In this document: positions 33,367 through 42,806 of the stretch, piece by piece
Layout of the letters: every line of letters begins with the position of its first letter
Position numbering within the stretch: position 1 is the stretch's first letter
NCBI RefSeq assembly: GCF_025397995.1
Contig: NZ_CP104550.1
Coordinates: 1,206,001 to 1,270,000, forward strand
Reading direction: 5' to 3'
DNA from: Methanothermobacter wolfeii
GTDB lineage: Archaea; Methanobacteriota; Methanobacteria; Methanobacteriales; Methanothermobacteraceae
Length of the DNA stretch: 64,000 bases
The notes under the pieces: generated by a model
Database searches by the model: none
What the model was told of the DNA's origin: nothing
The model's input: the letters and a program-made list of their open reading frames with translations, nothing else
Program-made: the position numbers and the translations under genes

Positions 33367-34458
33367 ATGTTCAGCCTCCTTTTAATCGGTGTTAACACAC
33401 GGCCTGTTGCTGAGTCAGCCTTCCGCCTCGGCTACCAGGTCATCTCTGCAAGCTATTACTGCACCGCTGACTTCAGATCCTACACCAGGAGGCGGTGTAT
33501 GCTGAAGCAGGAGCCCGGCAGGAGCTGCGGGAGGTTCCATGAGGAATTTAGCACGGAACGGCTCCTTGAGATTTCATCGGACCTCATAGATGAGGCCGAT
33601 GGTATAATACCCCTCACGGGAGCGCCGGAACTCCCCTGGAAGAAGGTGATGGGCAACACCAGGACGGATCATGTGGAGGACAAGTACCGGTTCTACAGGA
33701 AGATAAGGGGCTCCTACCTCACCCCCGAGACGCACCTCCTGAGGGACCCTGGGGAGGCTGCTGAGATGGTCTCACCTGATAAGAGATACATCATTAAACC
33801 CGTCAGGGGGGCTGGGGGCTTTGGAGTCACGGACCTCCAGGAGTGTGGGGGCGAATTCCTCCTTCAGGAGTACATTGAGGGCGTGCCTGTAAGCGCATCC
33901 GTACTCTCAACAGGCCAGGAGGCGGTGACCGTCCTTACAAGCAAGCAGATCATCGACAGGGGGGTGCCGGGCTTTGAGGGTCAGTTCATATATGCCGGTA
34001 ACATGACCCCCGGGCCTCTAGGTGAGATTGAATCCCTTGCCGAGGACCTTATCCTTGACTTCTCACTGCGCGGCTCAAATGGCGTGGACTTCATCCTGAG
34101 GGATGGTGAACTCTACGTTATAGAGGTGAACCCGAGGATACAGGGGACCTTTGAGTGTGCCGAGGCATCCCTTGGAATCAACATGCTCGAGGCCCATATA
34201 AGGGCCTTCCATGGTGAACTCATTGAAAAACCCGTCCCCAGGATGTGTGCCGTTAAGAGGATACTCTATGCCCCTGGAAGGTGCATTTTCCCGGGTATCA
34301 ATCTGCAGGGTGTCCATGACCTTCCGGTTCCAGGTGCGGTTATAGAGGCCGGCGAGCCCCTCGTAACCGTAATGTCAGAGCATAAAACCCCTGAGGGGGC
34401 CTTTAGACTTGCATCCAGAAGATGCTCCAAGGTCCTGGGATCCCTTAAAATAATATGA
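33367..34458 (+). CDS. ATP-grasp family ligase (COG2232-like)
   Basis: 363 residues. An N-terminal Rossmann-like domain (LLLIGVNTRPVAESAFRLGY) precedes the ATP-grasp core: DKYRFYRKIRGSYLTPETHL, YIIKPVRGAGGFGVTDLQ (ATP Lys and glycine-rich loop), LLQEYIEGVPVSASVLS, GVDFILRDGELYVIEVNPRI (metal Glu/Asn). Related archaeal proteins are predicted carboligases; the substrate is unknown. C-terminal PGAVIEAGEPLVTVMS is a biotin-carboxylase-like tail. Follows the tRNA pair on the same strand. Confidence 0.82.
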   Translation: MFSLLLIGVNTRPVAESAFRLGYQVISASYYCTADFRSYTRRRCMLKQEPGRSCGRFHEEFSTERLLEISSDLIDEADGIIPLTGAPELPWKKVMGNTRTDHVEDKYRFYRKIRGSYLTPETHLLRDPGEAAEMVSPDKRYIIKPVRGAGGFGVTDLQECGGEFLLQEYIEGVPVSASVLSTGQEAVTVLTSKQIIDRGVPGFEGQFIYAGNMTPGPLGEIESLAEDLILDFSLRGSNGVDFILRDGELYVIEVNPRIQGTFECAEASLGINMLEAHIRAFHGELIEKPVPRMCAVKRILYAPGRCIFPGINLQGVHDLPVPGAVIEAGEPLVTVMSEHKTPEGAFRLASRRCSKVLGSLKII

Positions 34459-34579
34459 AAACCCTGAGGATGATCCATGACCTCGAATTTCTGTGGAGAG
34501 GATTGATATGAAACATCAACTGATAGTAAAATGGTTAAGGGGGGCACCATAATTCAGGGGTCCTCCTTAAGCCCTGATG

Positions 34580-34729
34580 CTATATTATGCCAAGGAGGAG
34601 GAGTATCAGTATTATGGTGCCTATGGTTATGAGTATCGTGCTCAGTATCATTCCCCCGCTCATTAAAAGGAACAGTTTCGCCCTTCTATCCGGGTCCTTA
34701 AGGTACTCCTTCAGCGGATCCTTGCTCAT
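34580..34729 (-). CDS. 49-residue single-helix membrane protein
   Basis: Reads MSKDPLKEYLKDPDRRAKLF, then a strongly hydrophobic stretch (ILSTILITIGTIILILLLLG). GGGAGGTTAAAGAG before ATG 34729 is a good ribosome-binding site. It follows the UPF0216 gene on the same strand by 13 bp, so the two are likely co-transcribed. No family assigned. Confidence 0.65.
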   Translation of the reverse strand: MSKDPLKEYLKDPDRRAKLFLLMSGGMILSTILITIGTIILILLLLGII

Positions 34730-34742
34730 CTCTTTAACCTCC

Positions 34743-35150
34743 CTAAAGCTCCCTTACAAGGAATATGTACTGGGTGACCGTGGGGAACCTCGCCCTTAAA
34801 ACCCTTATCTCCGGTCTGTAAATGTAGATCTCATCACCCTCATCATCCCTTCCAAGGACCTCCGAGACAACCCTCACCTCGGTGGCCCCTGCAATCCTAG
34901 CCCCTGATGTTTCAGAGTCAATTTCAATGTAAATCGGGAGCCTGAGGCGCTTTATCTCATCATCGGTCAGCATACCTGCAAGCTCCTCGAGTTCCGCAAT
35001 TTTAAACCTGTGCCTGGTTCCATCGGCGCCTGTGACGTGTGGCCTGTCCTCATTGAGGAGTTCGCTGAGGGTCTTCCTCCTTGATGGAAGGTGTCTGTTG
35101 AGGTTGAATATCTCCTTCTTCAGGAGCCTGTCTGACCTGTCGCCTCTCAT
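34743..35150 (-). CDS. UPF0216/DUF61 family protein
   Basis: 135 residues: LNRHLPSRRKTLSELLNEDR, GTRHRFKIAELEELAGMLTD, LRLPIYIEID. This matches DUF61 (UPF0216), an archaeal family of unknown function. There is no Shine-Dalgarno sequence; a TATA-like TTTTATATT (35164-35172, complement AATATAAAA) lies about 18 bp before ATG 35150, so the mRNA is probably leaderless. Confidence 0.85.
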   Translation of the reverse strand: MRGDRSDRLLKKEIFNLNRHLPSRRKTLSELLNEDRPHVTGADGTRHRFKIAELEELAGMLTDDEIKRLRLPIYIEIDSETSGARIAGATEVRVVSEVLGRDDEGDEIYIYRPEIRVLRARFPTVTQYIFLVREL

Positions 35151-35163
35151 CGTATAGGCTATG

Positions 35164-35186
35164 TTTTATATTCTATAAAATTATAT
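35164..35186. promoter_or_regulatory. Overlapping divergent TATA boxes for two leaderless genes
   Basis: AATATAAAA on the minus strand (35164-35172) serves UPF0216; TATAAAATTATAT on the plus strand (35174-35186) serves the 35195 gene. The start codons are 44 bp apart and neither gene has a ribosome-binding site. Confidence 0.5.
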
Positions 35187-35194
35187 CTAAGATC

Positions 35195-35542
35195 ATGGAG
35201 GGGAGGATATTGGATATTGATATTGAACAGTGCCGTGAGAATGATAAGATAAAGGAGATAATCAGTAAGAGCGGGCTTCCGGTTAAGTACATAAAACTGC
35301 TTCTCAGGCTATCGGACGGTATATACATCAATGCAGTTAACTACAATGTAAGGATCACCGATGATGGTGTTTCCATAATCCTCATATCATCCAAGCCAGA
35401 GAACATCACAGGAAGATTCACCACAGGGGCCCTTACAAACATATTCTACCGTGTGCGTGAACTTGAAAAGGAGCATGAGGAGATCGAGACTGAGTGTCAT
35501 GTCAGGGATAACCTCCTGGAGATAAGGATAAAATTCCGGTAG
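35195..35542 (+). CDS. Hypothetical protein, methanogen-type small protein
   Basis: 115 residues, mixed alpha/beta with an acidic helix near the end (RELEKEHEEIETECHVRDNL). No family recognised. ATG 35195 sits 20 bp from a TATA box without ribosome-binding site. It precedes a coiled-coil gene by 12 bp and forms a two-gene operon with it. Confidence 0.72.
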   Translation: MEGRILDIDIEQCRENDKIKEIISKSGLPVKYIKLLLRLSDGIYINAVNYNVRITDDGVSIILISSKPENITGRFTTGALTNIFYRVRELEKEHEEIETECHVRDNLLEIRIKFR

Positions 35543-35556
35543 TAAGGGGGTGGATG

Positions 35557-35955
35557 ATGGATCCCGGCGAATACAGGAAGATACTTCATGAGATCTCAGA
35601 ATTCGGTGATATTGACACATCCACGGTATCCTCAACAAGGAGAAGCATAGTGAAACTCAATGAGAAACGTGAGGAGCTCCTCAGGATAAAGAAGAGTATA
35701 AAGAGGGATATCAGGGGCGTTGAACGCCAGTACCTTGAGAGTATGGCCGAGGTGAGGGATGAGGTGAATTCCATGAGAGACTCATCCAAACTGAGGAGGC
35801 TTCTCTCAGGAAGCCCTGCCGCCGCACAGGCCAGGGCCATCCGTCAGATAAGGAATAACCGTGACGCCCTGATAGAATCATACAGGGAGCTCCTTGAATA
35901 CACTGAGGACCTCATGGTAGAGCTCTATGAATCAATCAGGTCCTTCCTTGGCTAG
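35557..35955 (+). CDS. Hypothetical coiled-coil protein
   Basis: About 132 residues, almost all helix and highly charged: SIVKLNEKREELLRIKKSIK, RDIRGVERQYLESMAEVRDE, IRNNRDALIESYRELLEYTE. Predicted coiled coil; no family recognised. GGGGGTGG is before ATG 35554/35557 (two adjacent ATG). Second gene of the pair; convergent with the ATP synthase operon end. Confidence 0.72.
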   Translation: MDPGEYRKILHEISEFGDIDTSTVSSTRRSIVKLNEKREELLRIKKSIKRDIRGVERQYLESMAEVRDEVNSMRDSSKLRRLLSGSPAAAQARAIRQIRNNRDALIESYRELLEYTEDLMVELYESIRSFLG

Positions 35956-35970
35956 GACATTTTCTTAAAG

Positions 35971-35994
35971 CAGAAAAATTAATTTTAAAAAAAA
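35971..35994 (-). terminator. Oligo-T terminator of the ATP synthase operon
   Basis: On the minus strand the stop codon of the DUF22 gene is followed by TTTTTTTTAAAATTAATTTTTC: two T runs. Confidence 0.6.
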
Positions 35995-36381
35995 TTAATG
36001 GGTTAACTCCACAGGGAGAATTATCAGGACCCCCAGGAGGTCGTTCCTTTTTATTTCACCATCCCTCACCGCAACGAAGGTGGCGTGGTCGGTCTTCCGG
36101 TCCATGCTTATTGGGAGTGGTGTCTCCTCACCTGCTGCTATGGGGTGACCGTAGGGGTTCGTGGCGTAGGCACACATGAAGACTATGTGGTTTGCTGGTA
36201 TGCTGACCTCCCTGATCTTCACTGTTACGGCCTCGCCTGCCCTCACATCAACGTCCTCATCTGCGATGATGGCCCTGAGGTTACCGTAAACCTCACCCAT
36301 CCTGAAGTCAACAAGTTCCCTCTTGTACTTCTCCTCTGCCTCACGGACCTGGCCTAACCTTGTAAGTATTCGAACCATCAC
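35995..36381 (-). CDS. DUF22 protein, last gene of the ATP synthase operon
   Basis: 128 residues: [59 protein letters not shown]22 is an archaeal beta-rich domain of unknown function. It overlaps the atpD stop codon by 4 bp (ATGA), so it is translated with the ATP synthase genes; a link to that complex is not shown. Confidence 0.82.
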   Translation of the reverse strand: MMVRILTRLGQVREAEEKYKRELVDFRMGEVYGNLRAIIADEDVDVRAGEAVTVKIREVSIPANHIVFMCAYATNPYGHPIAAGEETPLPISMDRKTDHATFVAVRDGEIKRNDLLGVLIILPVELTH

Positions 36382-37019
36382 TCCATCTCCATGGATTTTT
36401 TAATCATCTTCAGCCTGACGAAGTTCTCCCTCTCCATCTCCTCGAGTCTCATCTCAATGTACTTGACCGTGTTCTTGAGCCTCGGGATTATGATGTGCTC
36501 GAGGGCGTTAACCCTTCGCTTGGTTGACTCTATCTCCCCTGCAAGGAGCCTTATGGTCTTCTCAATTTCACCCAGTTCTATTATAAGGGCCAGTGACTCC
36601 TCGAATTTCCTGGCTGCCTCGTCAAGTTTTACTGAAGTGTCAACAAGGCCGTATCCGCGTTCAACCACGGTCCTCCTGGTTGCCCTGGCATCAACCACAG
36701 GGACCACGACACCCATTATGCTCCTTGAGTCTATGTCAACCTCCACGGATCCCTTGACCGCCATGGCAGCCCTCTCAACCGCCACGTCACCCATCATCAC
36801 CTGGGCCTCTGTGAGGTCCTTGAAGGCCTCCCTGAGCTGTTCCTCGACCCTTTCACGGGAACCCTTAACCCTCTCAAGGATGTTGAAGAACTCCATGATA
36901 AGGGCGTTCCTCTTCTCCTTGAGGAGACTGTAACCCTTGACAGCGAGTTTCTCCCGCTGTTTGAGTTTCAGGAGCTCCATCCTTGTGGGGTTGATCCCCT
37001 CGATCATTTCCTGTGCCAT
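36378..37019 (-). CDS. atpD: A-type ATP synthase subunit D (central stalk)
   Basis: 213 residues: [20 protein letters not shown] at the start, a long antiparallel coiled coil, and [20 protein letters not shown] near the end, all subunit D hallmarks. D with F forms the rotor shaft. GGTAT before ATG 37019. Confidence 0.95.
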   Translation of the reverse strand: MAQEMIEGINPTRMELLKLKQREKLAVKGYSLLKEKRNALIMEFFNILERVKGSRERVEEQLREAFKDLTEAQVMMGDVAVERAAMAVKGSVEVDIDSRSIMGVVVPVVDARATRRTVVERGYGLVDTSVKLDEAARKFEESLALIIELGEIEKTIRLLAGEIESTKRRVNALEHIIIPRLKNTVKYIEMRLEEMERENFVRLKMIKKSMEME

Positions 37020-37051
37020 CAGATACCTCTCCTATAAAAAATTTATGGGGC

Positions 37052-38443
37052 CTATTCGGCGCCCGGGAGGTATTTGGGTATGTGCTCCTCACGGACCCTC
37101 TTGAGCTCGGACCTTGGCAGCAGTGAGAGAAGCTCCCATCCAAGGTTGAGGGTTTCCTCTATGGAGCGGTCCTCATCACGTGCCTGGGTGATGAACCTCT
37201 TCTCAAATTCATCCGCGAACTTGAGGAACTTACGATCCCTTTCTGTAAGGGCCTCTTCACCCACAACAGCCATGAGGTCACGGAGGTCACGCCCCTCGGC
37301 GTAGGCACTGTAGAGCTGGTCTGAGACACCGCTGTGGTCTTCACGTGTCCTGCCCTCACCTATACCCCCACTCATGAGCCTTGAGAGGGATGGTAGAACA
37401 TCCACTGGCGGGTAGATACCCTTACGGTGGAGGTCACGGCTCAGCACGATCTGGCCCTCGGTGATGTAACCTGTAAGGTCAGGTATCGGGTGTGTTATGT
37501 CGTCCTGGGGCATCACGAGTATTGGCATCTGGGTGATTGAACCCTCCTTGCCCACTATTCGCCCTGCCCTCTCGTAGAGGCTTGCAAGGTCGGTGTACAT
37601 GTAACCTGGGTAACCCCTTCTTCCAGGCACCTCCTCCCTTGCAGCTGAGATCTCCCTGAGGGCCTCACAGTAGTTTGTAAGGTCCGTCAGTATGACCAGG
37701 ACGTGCATGTCATGTTCAAAGGCGAAGTACTCGGCGGTTGTCAGTGCCATCCTCGGGGTGATGATACGTTCAATTGCAGGGTCGTCTGCCAGGTTCATGA
37801 ACACCGTAACACGTTCAAGGGCCCCTGTACGTTCAAAGTCCCTCATGAAGTAGTTTGCCTCTTCGTGGGTGATACCCATGGCCGCGAATATAACCGCGAA
37901 TTCGCTCTCCTCTGCCAGAACCTTCGCCTGCCTTGCGATCTGGGCCGCCAGTTCATTGTGGGGGAGACCTGAACCTGAGAATATAGGGAGTTTCTGTCCC
38001 CTGACAAGGGTGTTCATCCCGTCGATTGTTGATATACCTGTCTGGATGAACTCAGCAGGAAACTCCCTTGCAGCCGGGTTCATGGGGCTTCCGTTGATGT
38101 CAAGCTCCTTCTCGGGTATGATCTCGGGTCCGCCGTCTATGGGTTTACCTGTACCGTCGAATATGCGGCCCATCATGTCAAGGGAGACGCCTATCTTGGC
38201 TGTTTCGCCTGTGAACCTTATCTTTGTTGTCTCTGTGTTGAGGTCGCTGGTACCCTCGAAGACCTGTACAACCGCAAGGTCCTCCTTAACTTCAAGTACC
38301 TGTCCCCTTCTTCTTTCACCTGTGGGTGTTTCAATCTCGACTATCTCACTGTAGGCAACCCCTTCAACACCCTCAACTATCATGAGAGGACCTGAGACCT
38401 CTGTGACTGTGGTGTATTCACGGGTCTTGATATTTACGTTCAT
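37052..38443 (-). CDS. atpB: A-type ATP synthase subunit B
   Basis: About 463 residues, the non-catalytic nucleotide-binding subunit. [20 protein letters not shown] replaces a P-loop, as expected; [20 protein letters not shown] and [20 protein letters not shown] are family-typical. The frame is open to GTG 38449, but GAGGTGTGAAG before ATG 38443 ([12 protein letters not shown]) is the likely start. It overlaps or abuts atpA. Confidence 0.96.
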   Translation of the reverse strand: MNVNIKTREYTTVTEVSGPLMIVEGVEGVAYSEIVEIETPTGERRRGQVLEVKEDLAVVQVFEGTSDLNTETTKIRFTGETAKIGVSLDMMGRIFDGTGKPIDGGPEIIPEKELDINGSPMNPAAREFPAEFIQTGISTIDGMNTLVRGQKLPIFSGSGLPHNELAAQIARQAKVLAEESEFAVIFAAMGITHEEANYFMRDFERTGALERVTVFMNLADDPAIERIITPRMALTTAEYFAFEHDMHVLVILTDLTNYCEALREISAAREEVPGRRGYPGYMYTDLASLYERAGRIVGKEGSITQMPILVMPQDDITHPIPDLTGYITEGQIVLSRDLHRKGIYPPVDVLPSLSRLMSGGIGEGRTREDHSGVSDQLYSAYAEGRDLRDLMAVVGEEALTERDRKFLKFADEFEKRFITQARDEDRSIEETLNLGWELLSLLPRSELKRVREEHIPKYLPGAE

Positions 38444-38445
38444 CT

Positions 38446-40200
38446 TCACACCTCACTACATTCCTTGACGATCCTTTCCTGGATCTCCTTGATTCTTCCG
38501 GGGAATTCATCTTCGGGTATGTACTTCATACGCCCTATGTCCTCCTTGACAGGGAGCCCTATGAGGTCCGCTGCAGGCGCGCCCTTCTTGAGGGCTGCTG
38601 TTGCGTTCCTGTGGAACATTATGATGGTCCTGAGCATCTCGAACTGTTTTGATGGGGAGCAGTAGGTGTCAACCTCGTGGTAGGCGTTCTGCTGGAGGAA
38701 GTCCTCCCTTATCATCCTTGTTGTCTCAAGGGTTATCCTTTCCCTGTCAGGCAGGGCGTCAGGTCCCACGAGCTGGACTATCTCCTGGAGCTCCGCTTCC
38801 TTCTGGAGGAGTACCATTGCCTCGTCCCTCACGGACCTCCATTCAGGGTTCACATTCTTTGCCCACCAGTCCTCAACACTGTCAACGTAGAGTGAGTAGC
38901 TCTGCAGCCAGTCGATGGATGGGAAGTGACGCTTATCTGCAAGGGATGCGTCAAGTGCCCAGAACACCTTACATATCCTGAGGGTGTTCTGTGTAACCGG
39001 CTCTGAGAGGTCCCCGCCTGGTGGTGAAACAGCACCGACAACAGAGACAGAGGCCACCTTGTCCTCTGAACCCACGGTGATGACCCTTCCTGCACGTTCA
39101 TAGAACTGTGCAAGCCTTGAGGCCAGGTATGCAGGGTAACCCTCTTCACCGGGCATCTCCTCGAGCCTTCCTGAGATCTCCCTCATTGCCTCGGCCCACC
39201 TTGAGGTGGAGTCTGCCATGAGGGCCACGTCGTAGCCCATGTCCCTGAAGTACTCGGCTATGGTTATACCGGTGTACACGCAGGCCTCCCTCGCAGCCAC
39301 GGGCATGTTTGAGGTGTTGGCGATGAGCACGGTCCTGTCCATGAGGGGGTTTCCGGTCTTGGGGTCCTCGAGTTCAGGGAACTCCTTGAGAACCTCTGTC
39401 ATCTCGTTACCCCTCTCACCGCATCCAACATAGACGATTATGTCTGCGTCGGCCCACTTCGCAAGCTGCTGCTGGGTGACGGTTTTACCTGAACCGAAGG
39501 GTCCTGGTATGGCTGCTGTACCGCCCTTTGCAACTGAGAAGAATGTGTCCTGGGCCCTCTGACCTGTTATGAGGGGCACGTCAGGGTCGAGTTTCTTCTT
39601 GTATGGCCTTCCCTTCCTTACAGGCCACTTCTGGAGCATCTGTATCTTCTCAACACCCTTATCTGTCTCAACCTCTGCTATGTCATCAAGGACCGTGTAC
39701 TCGCCCTGGGGTGCTATGCTTAGGAGTTTACCCTCAACGTTCGGGGGGATCATTATCTTGTGTGTGATTGATGATGTCTCATCAACCTCACCGATGATGT
39801 CCCCGCCCTTAACCATCTGACCTGCCTGTGCCAGTGGCTTGAAGGTCCATTTCTTGTCCTTTGGGAGGGACGGTACATCCACACCCCTCTCGATGTAGTC
39901 GCCGGTGAGTGCCTTTATGTCCTCCAGGGGCCTCTGTATACCATCGAAGATTGAACTGAGTATTCCAGGTCCGAGTTCCACTGACAGGGGCCCGCCTGTC
40001 CTCTCGACGGTCTCCCCTGGCTTGATACCTGCTGTTTCCTCGTAGACCTGGATTGTTGCCGTGTCCCCTTCAAGTTCAATGATTTCTCCTATGAGCTTGT
40101 CTTCACCCACCTTAACCATTTCATACATCTGGGATCCTCTCATCCCCTCTGCGATGATAACAGGACCCGCTATCTTTATAATTCTTCCTTCCTGTGTCAT
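38446..40200 (-). CDS. atpA: A-type ATP synthase catalytic subunit A
   Basis: 584 residues. P-loop GPFGSGKT at 233-240 in the A-type form, [20 protein letters not shown] with the catalytic region, and the A-specific insert (about 100-190, [20 protein letters not shown]). Makes ATP at the A/B interface. No intein is present. Overlaps atpF by 4 bp. Confidence 0.97.
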   Translation of the reverse strand: MTQEGRIIKIAGPVIIAEGMRGSQMYEMVKVGEDKLIGEIIELEGDTATIQVYEETAGIKPGETVERTGGPLSVELGPGILSSIFDGIQRPLEDIKALTGDYIERGVDVPSLPKDKKWTFKPLAQAGQMVKGGDIIGEVDETSSITHKIMIPPNVEGKLLSIAPQGEYTVLDDIAEVETDKGVEKIQMLQKWPVRKGRPYKKKLDPDVPLITGQRAQDTFFSVAKGGTAAIPGPFGSGKTVTQQQLAKWADADIIVYVGCGERGNEMTEVLKEFPELEDPKTGNPLMDRTVLIANTSNMPVAAREACVYTGITIAEYFRDMGYDVALMADSTSRWAEAMREISGRLEEMPGEEGYPAYLASRLAQFYERAGRVITVGSEDKVASVSVVGAVSPPGGDLSEPVTQNTLRICKVFWALDASLADKRHFPSIDWLQSYSLYVDSVEDWWAKNVNPEWRSVRDEAMVLLQKEAELQEIVQLVGPDALPDRERITLETTRMIREDFLQQNAYHEVDTYCSPSKQFEMLRTIIMFHRNATAALKKGAPAADLIGLPVKEDIGRMKYIPEDEFPGRIKEIQERIVKECSEV

Positions 40201-40517
40201 TTTACCATCTCAACCCCAATAACTCTTTTAATCAGGTCCCTCAATGGATCGGTTTCGCGTTCTGAGGGGCCTGTTTTGTCTGGTATCTCTATTATCATTG
40301 GTAATGCGCTTGAACTTGTGGTTTCCTCAATAAATTCCCTCAGTTCATCACCAATGTTTTCTGTGATTATTATTATGGAAAAATCTTCCTTTATGAGATT
40401 CCTTATTGTTTCTTCTGCTTCGTCAGGGCCTTCAACAACGTATCCTTCCCTGACACCTCCAAGCCTGAACCCTGTTACCGTGTCCCTGTCACCAACCACT
40501 GCAATACCTGAAGTCAT
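40197..40517 (-). CDS. atpF: A-type ATP synthase subunit F
   Basis: 106 residues: [20 protein letters not shown] and [20 protein letters not shown], the Rossmann-like F subunit that binds D in the central stalk. Overlaps both neighbours by 4 bp. Confidence 0.95.
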   Translation of the reverse strand: MTSGIAVVGDRDTVTGFRLGGVREGYVVEGPDEAEETIRNLIKEDFSIIIITENIGDELREFIEETTSSSALPMIIEIPDKTGPSERETDPLRDLIKRVIGVEMVK

Positions 40518-41671
40518 GCTAACATCTCCTTAACCATTGATTCAGGGAACCCTGGCTCCCTCTTGCTCCTTGCAATGACCTTGAGGTTCCTCACCTCAAC
40601 CTCCTTCCTGCTCAGGAAGCCTATCATGGGGCCGACTCCGAAGGGCTTCTTGAGTGCGAAGTTCCTTGCCATCCTGTTGAGGTTCTCTTCAAGGACCCTT
40701 TCAAATACCGAGATTGATCCTGTTGCACTGTACTCTGAGAGGGCCTCTGAGAGCATCGGACCGTAGTCTGTCCCTTCAAGTCCGCTTATAACGCCGCTGA
40801 CATCCTCTGCTTCCATGAGGTCCTTGAGTTTCCATTCCCTTAACTGGTAGCCTTCCTGTATCATGTAGGGGCTTATGTCATCGTAGCTGAGTCCATCTGC
40901 CTTTGCACGGAGTATTATCTTTATATTTGAGATGTCCACCTGTGTACCGAAGTAGGTGTGCAGGAGCTTCGTGTTATCGTCTGATGGACTTCCAACCGCC
41001 CTCATCATGTTTTCAAGGTAGTACCTGTCGAGGGCTGCCTCAAGGGGCAGGATCATGCCTGTTTCGCCGTACTCGGAGAGGGCGTCCTCCAGTACCTGGG
41101 CGTACTCTGTTCCCTCAAGTCCTGCCACAACATCCTGGACTGTCTCCGAGTCTGTTAGTGCCTCAAGGGTTTCGTAGATTTCACCGAAGGGCACCAGGAG
41201 GTTGAGTGTTTCTTCCGCGCCCAGACCTGCGTCTTTGGCTGTTATCAGACTCTTGATGTTCCTTATATCCCATTTTTTAAGGTTAACCCTGAAGGGCTCC
41301 CTTATTGAGGCCGGTGCAATCTTTGATACTGTCTCGTAGGTCTCTGCAAGCTGGCTTTCAAGGGCCTTTTCAACCGGGAAGCGGTCCACGTATTTTGCAT
41401 AGTCAGGGAGGCCCCTGAGGTAGTTCATGAACTCCTCAAGGTTCTCTGTTTCAAGGATCTCTGAGAACTGTTTTTCATTTATTAAGCGTCCTATTCTTGC
41501 CCTGACTCTTGCATTAGGGTATGCGAAGGGGAATAAATCTAATATAGGCCTTATGGTTGCTATCACCACGATAGCACCTATTATTGCTCCCCCTACCAGG
41601 AGCAGGCCTATAAAAGATTCTACTGATGGGAATCCAAGCGCTGTTACAATTGTTGTGATGCTGTCAGCCAT
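40514..41671 (-). CDS. atpC: A-type ATP synthase subunit C
   Basis: 385 residues: YPNARVRARIGRLINEKQFS, LKKWDIRNIKSLITAKDAGL, VRNLKVIARSKREPGFPESM. Funnel-like subunit joining the stalk to the membrane ring. An N-terminal hydrophobic segment (FIGLLLVGGAIIGAIVVIAT) is present, as in other methanobacterial C subunits; it would anchor the protein. GGGGAGATGACAG before ATG 41671. Confidence 0.93.
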   Translation of the reverse strand: MADSITTIVTALGFPSVESFIGLLLVGGAIIGAIVVIATIRPILDLFPFAYPNARVRARIGRLINEKQFSEILETENLEEFMNYLRGLPDYAKYVDRFPVEKALESQLAETYETVSKIAPASIREPFRVNLKKWDIRNIKSLITAKDAGLGAEETLNLLVPFGEIYETLEALTDSETVQDVVAGLEGTEYAQVLEDALSEYGETGMILPLEAALDRYYLENMMRAVGSPSDDNTKLLHTYFGTQVDISNIKIILRAKADGLSYDDISPYMIQEGYQLREWKLKDLMEAEDVSGVISGLEGTDYGPMLSEALSEYSATGSISVFERVLEENLNRMARNFALKKPFGVGPMIGFLSRKEVEVRNLKVIARSKREPGFPESMVKEMLA

Positions 41672-41687
41672 CTGTCATCTCCCCTCT

Positions 41688-42308
41688 TTATTCGAACAGG
41701 ACCCTGGCCACCTCTGAACGTAGAGCCTTCCTGAACCTGGACATCCTGGCCTCTATTGTGTTGTTGACTTCCACCAGACCATCCCTGGTTTTTACTACTG
41801 CTCCTCCAATGGTTTTGATGCTGTCTCCAACTTCCAGAGTTGTTTTTTTACCTGTTTCAGCTTCCACTTCGGCTGCTATGCCATCAAGGTCCCCTACTCT
41901 TCCTGAATCCTCCTCTCTGAGGTTCACGATGAGGTCGCCGCCGCCTATCTCAACTGCAGCCTCCTTTATCATCTCCCTCAGGGCTTTAAGGTACTCCTCT
42001 GAGGACTCTGATGAGAGCTTCCTGAGTTCATCTTCAGCCTTCTCGAATGCGCTCTGTATTACTTCTTCCCTTGCCTCCAGCTCCGCCCTGCGGGCGTTCA
42101 TCTTTGCCTCTGAGATTATCTGCTGGTACTTCATGTCAGCCTGTTTCCTGGCTGATTCAAGTATGCGTTCAGCAGCCATCCTGGCCCTGTTCTCGCCTTC
42201 TTCACGTATCCTGGCAGCTTCTTTTTCAGCTTCCTGAATGATAGCATCTCTCTTTGCCTGAGCCTCTGAAAGTATGCTGGAGACAATTTTTTCGGCTCCG
42301 GAGCTCAT
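41688..42308 (-). CDS. atpE: A-type ATP synthase subunit E (peripheral stalk)
   Basis: 206 residues. A long N-terminal coiled coil (AEKEAARIREEGENRARMAA) and a C-terminal head (LEVGDSIKTIGGAVVKTRDG). Pairs with H to form the stator stalk. AGGAGGCTAAATAG before ATG 42308. Confidence 0.94.
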   Translation of the reverse strand: MSSGAEKIVSSILSEAQAKRDAIIQEAEKEAARIREEGENRARMAAERILESARKQADMKYQQIISEAKMNARRAELEAREEVIQSAFEKAEDELRKLSSESSEEYLKALREMIKEAAVEIGGGDLIVNLREEDSGRVGDLDGIAAEVEAETGKKTTLEVGDSIKTIGGAVVKTRDGLVEVNNTIEARMSRFRKALRSEVARVLFE

Positions 42309-42312
42309 CTAT

Positions 42313-42801
42313 TTAGCCTCCTAGGATTCCGCCGAAGACCATGAGGAGTATGGCTATCAGGAAACCGTATATAGCCTGTGTCTCAGAAAGGGCTGAGAAT
42401 ATAATACCCCTCGCAAACATGTCAGGGTCCTCAACAACCGCGCCGACTGATGATGCTGATGTTATACCCTGACCCATACCTGAACCAAGACCCGCGAACC
42501 CTATGGCTGCACCTGCACCCACAGCAACGAGCCCCGCGGTGACATCCAGTGGTTTTCCTCCTCCAAGGAGACCTGAAAACACCAGTAGGAGTATGGCTAT
42601 CAGGAAACCATATATAGCCTGTGTCTCAGGAAGGGCTGAGAATATAATACCCCTCGCAAACATGTCAGGGTCCTCTGCAACTGCACCCACACTTCCTGCG
42701 GCTGCTATCCCCTGACCTAATCCTGATCCGAGACCTGCAAATCCTACTGCAACTCCAGCACCTATGGCTGCTAAAGCTGTTCCTAATGCTATTTCAACCA
42801 T
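42313..42801 (-). CDS. atpK: A-type ATP synthase subunit K (rotor ring), two hairpins
   Basis: 162 residues, a duplicated c subunit with four helices. Hairpin one: GLGSGLGQG (Gln30) and ALPETQAIYG (Glu59-Thr60). Hairpin two: GLGSGMGQG (Gln111) and ALSETQAIYG (Glu140-Thr141). Each hairpin keeps its ion-binding Glu, and the Gln plus Glu-Thr pattern is that of Na+-coupled rings. GGAGGTAATTAGA before ATG 42801. DNA of the two hairpins is almost identical over about 95 bp (243-bp offset). Confidence 0.95.
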   Translation of the reverse strand: MVEIALGTALAAIGAGVAVGFAGLGSGLGQGIAAAGSVGAVAEDPDMFARGIIFSALPETQAIYGFLIAILLLVFSGLLGGGKPLDVTAGLVAVGAGAAIGFAGLGSGMGQGITSASSVGAVVEDPDMFARGIIFSALSETQAIYGFLIAILLMVFGGILGG

Positions 42802-42806
42802 TCTAA

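Noticed and set aside
38446-40200. Intein in the ATP synthase A subunit
   Set aside because: The P-loop region GPFGSGKT is uninterrupted and length is normal (584 residues).
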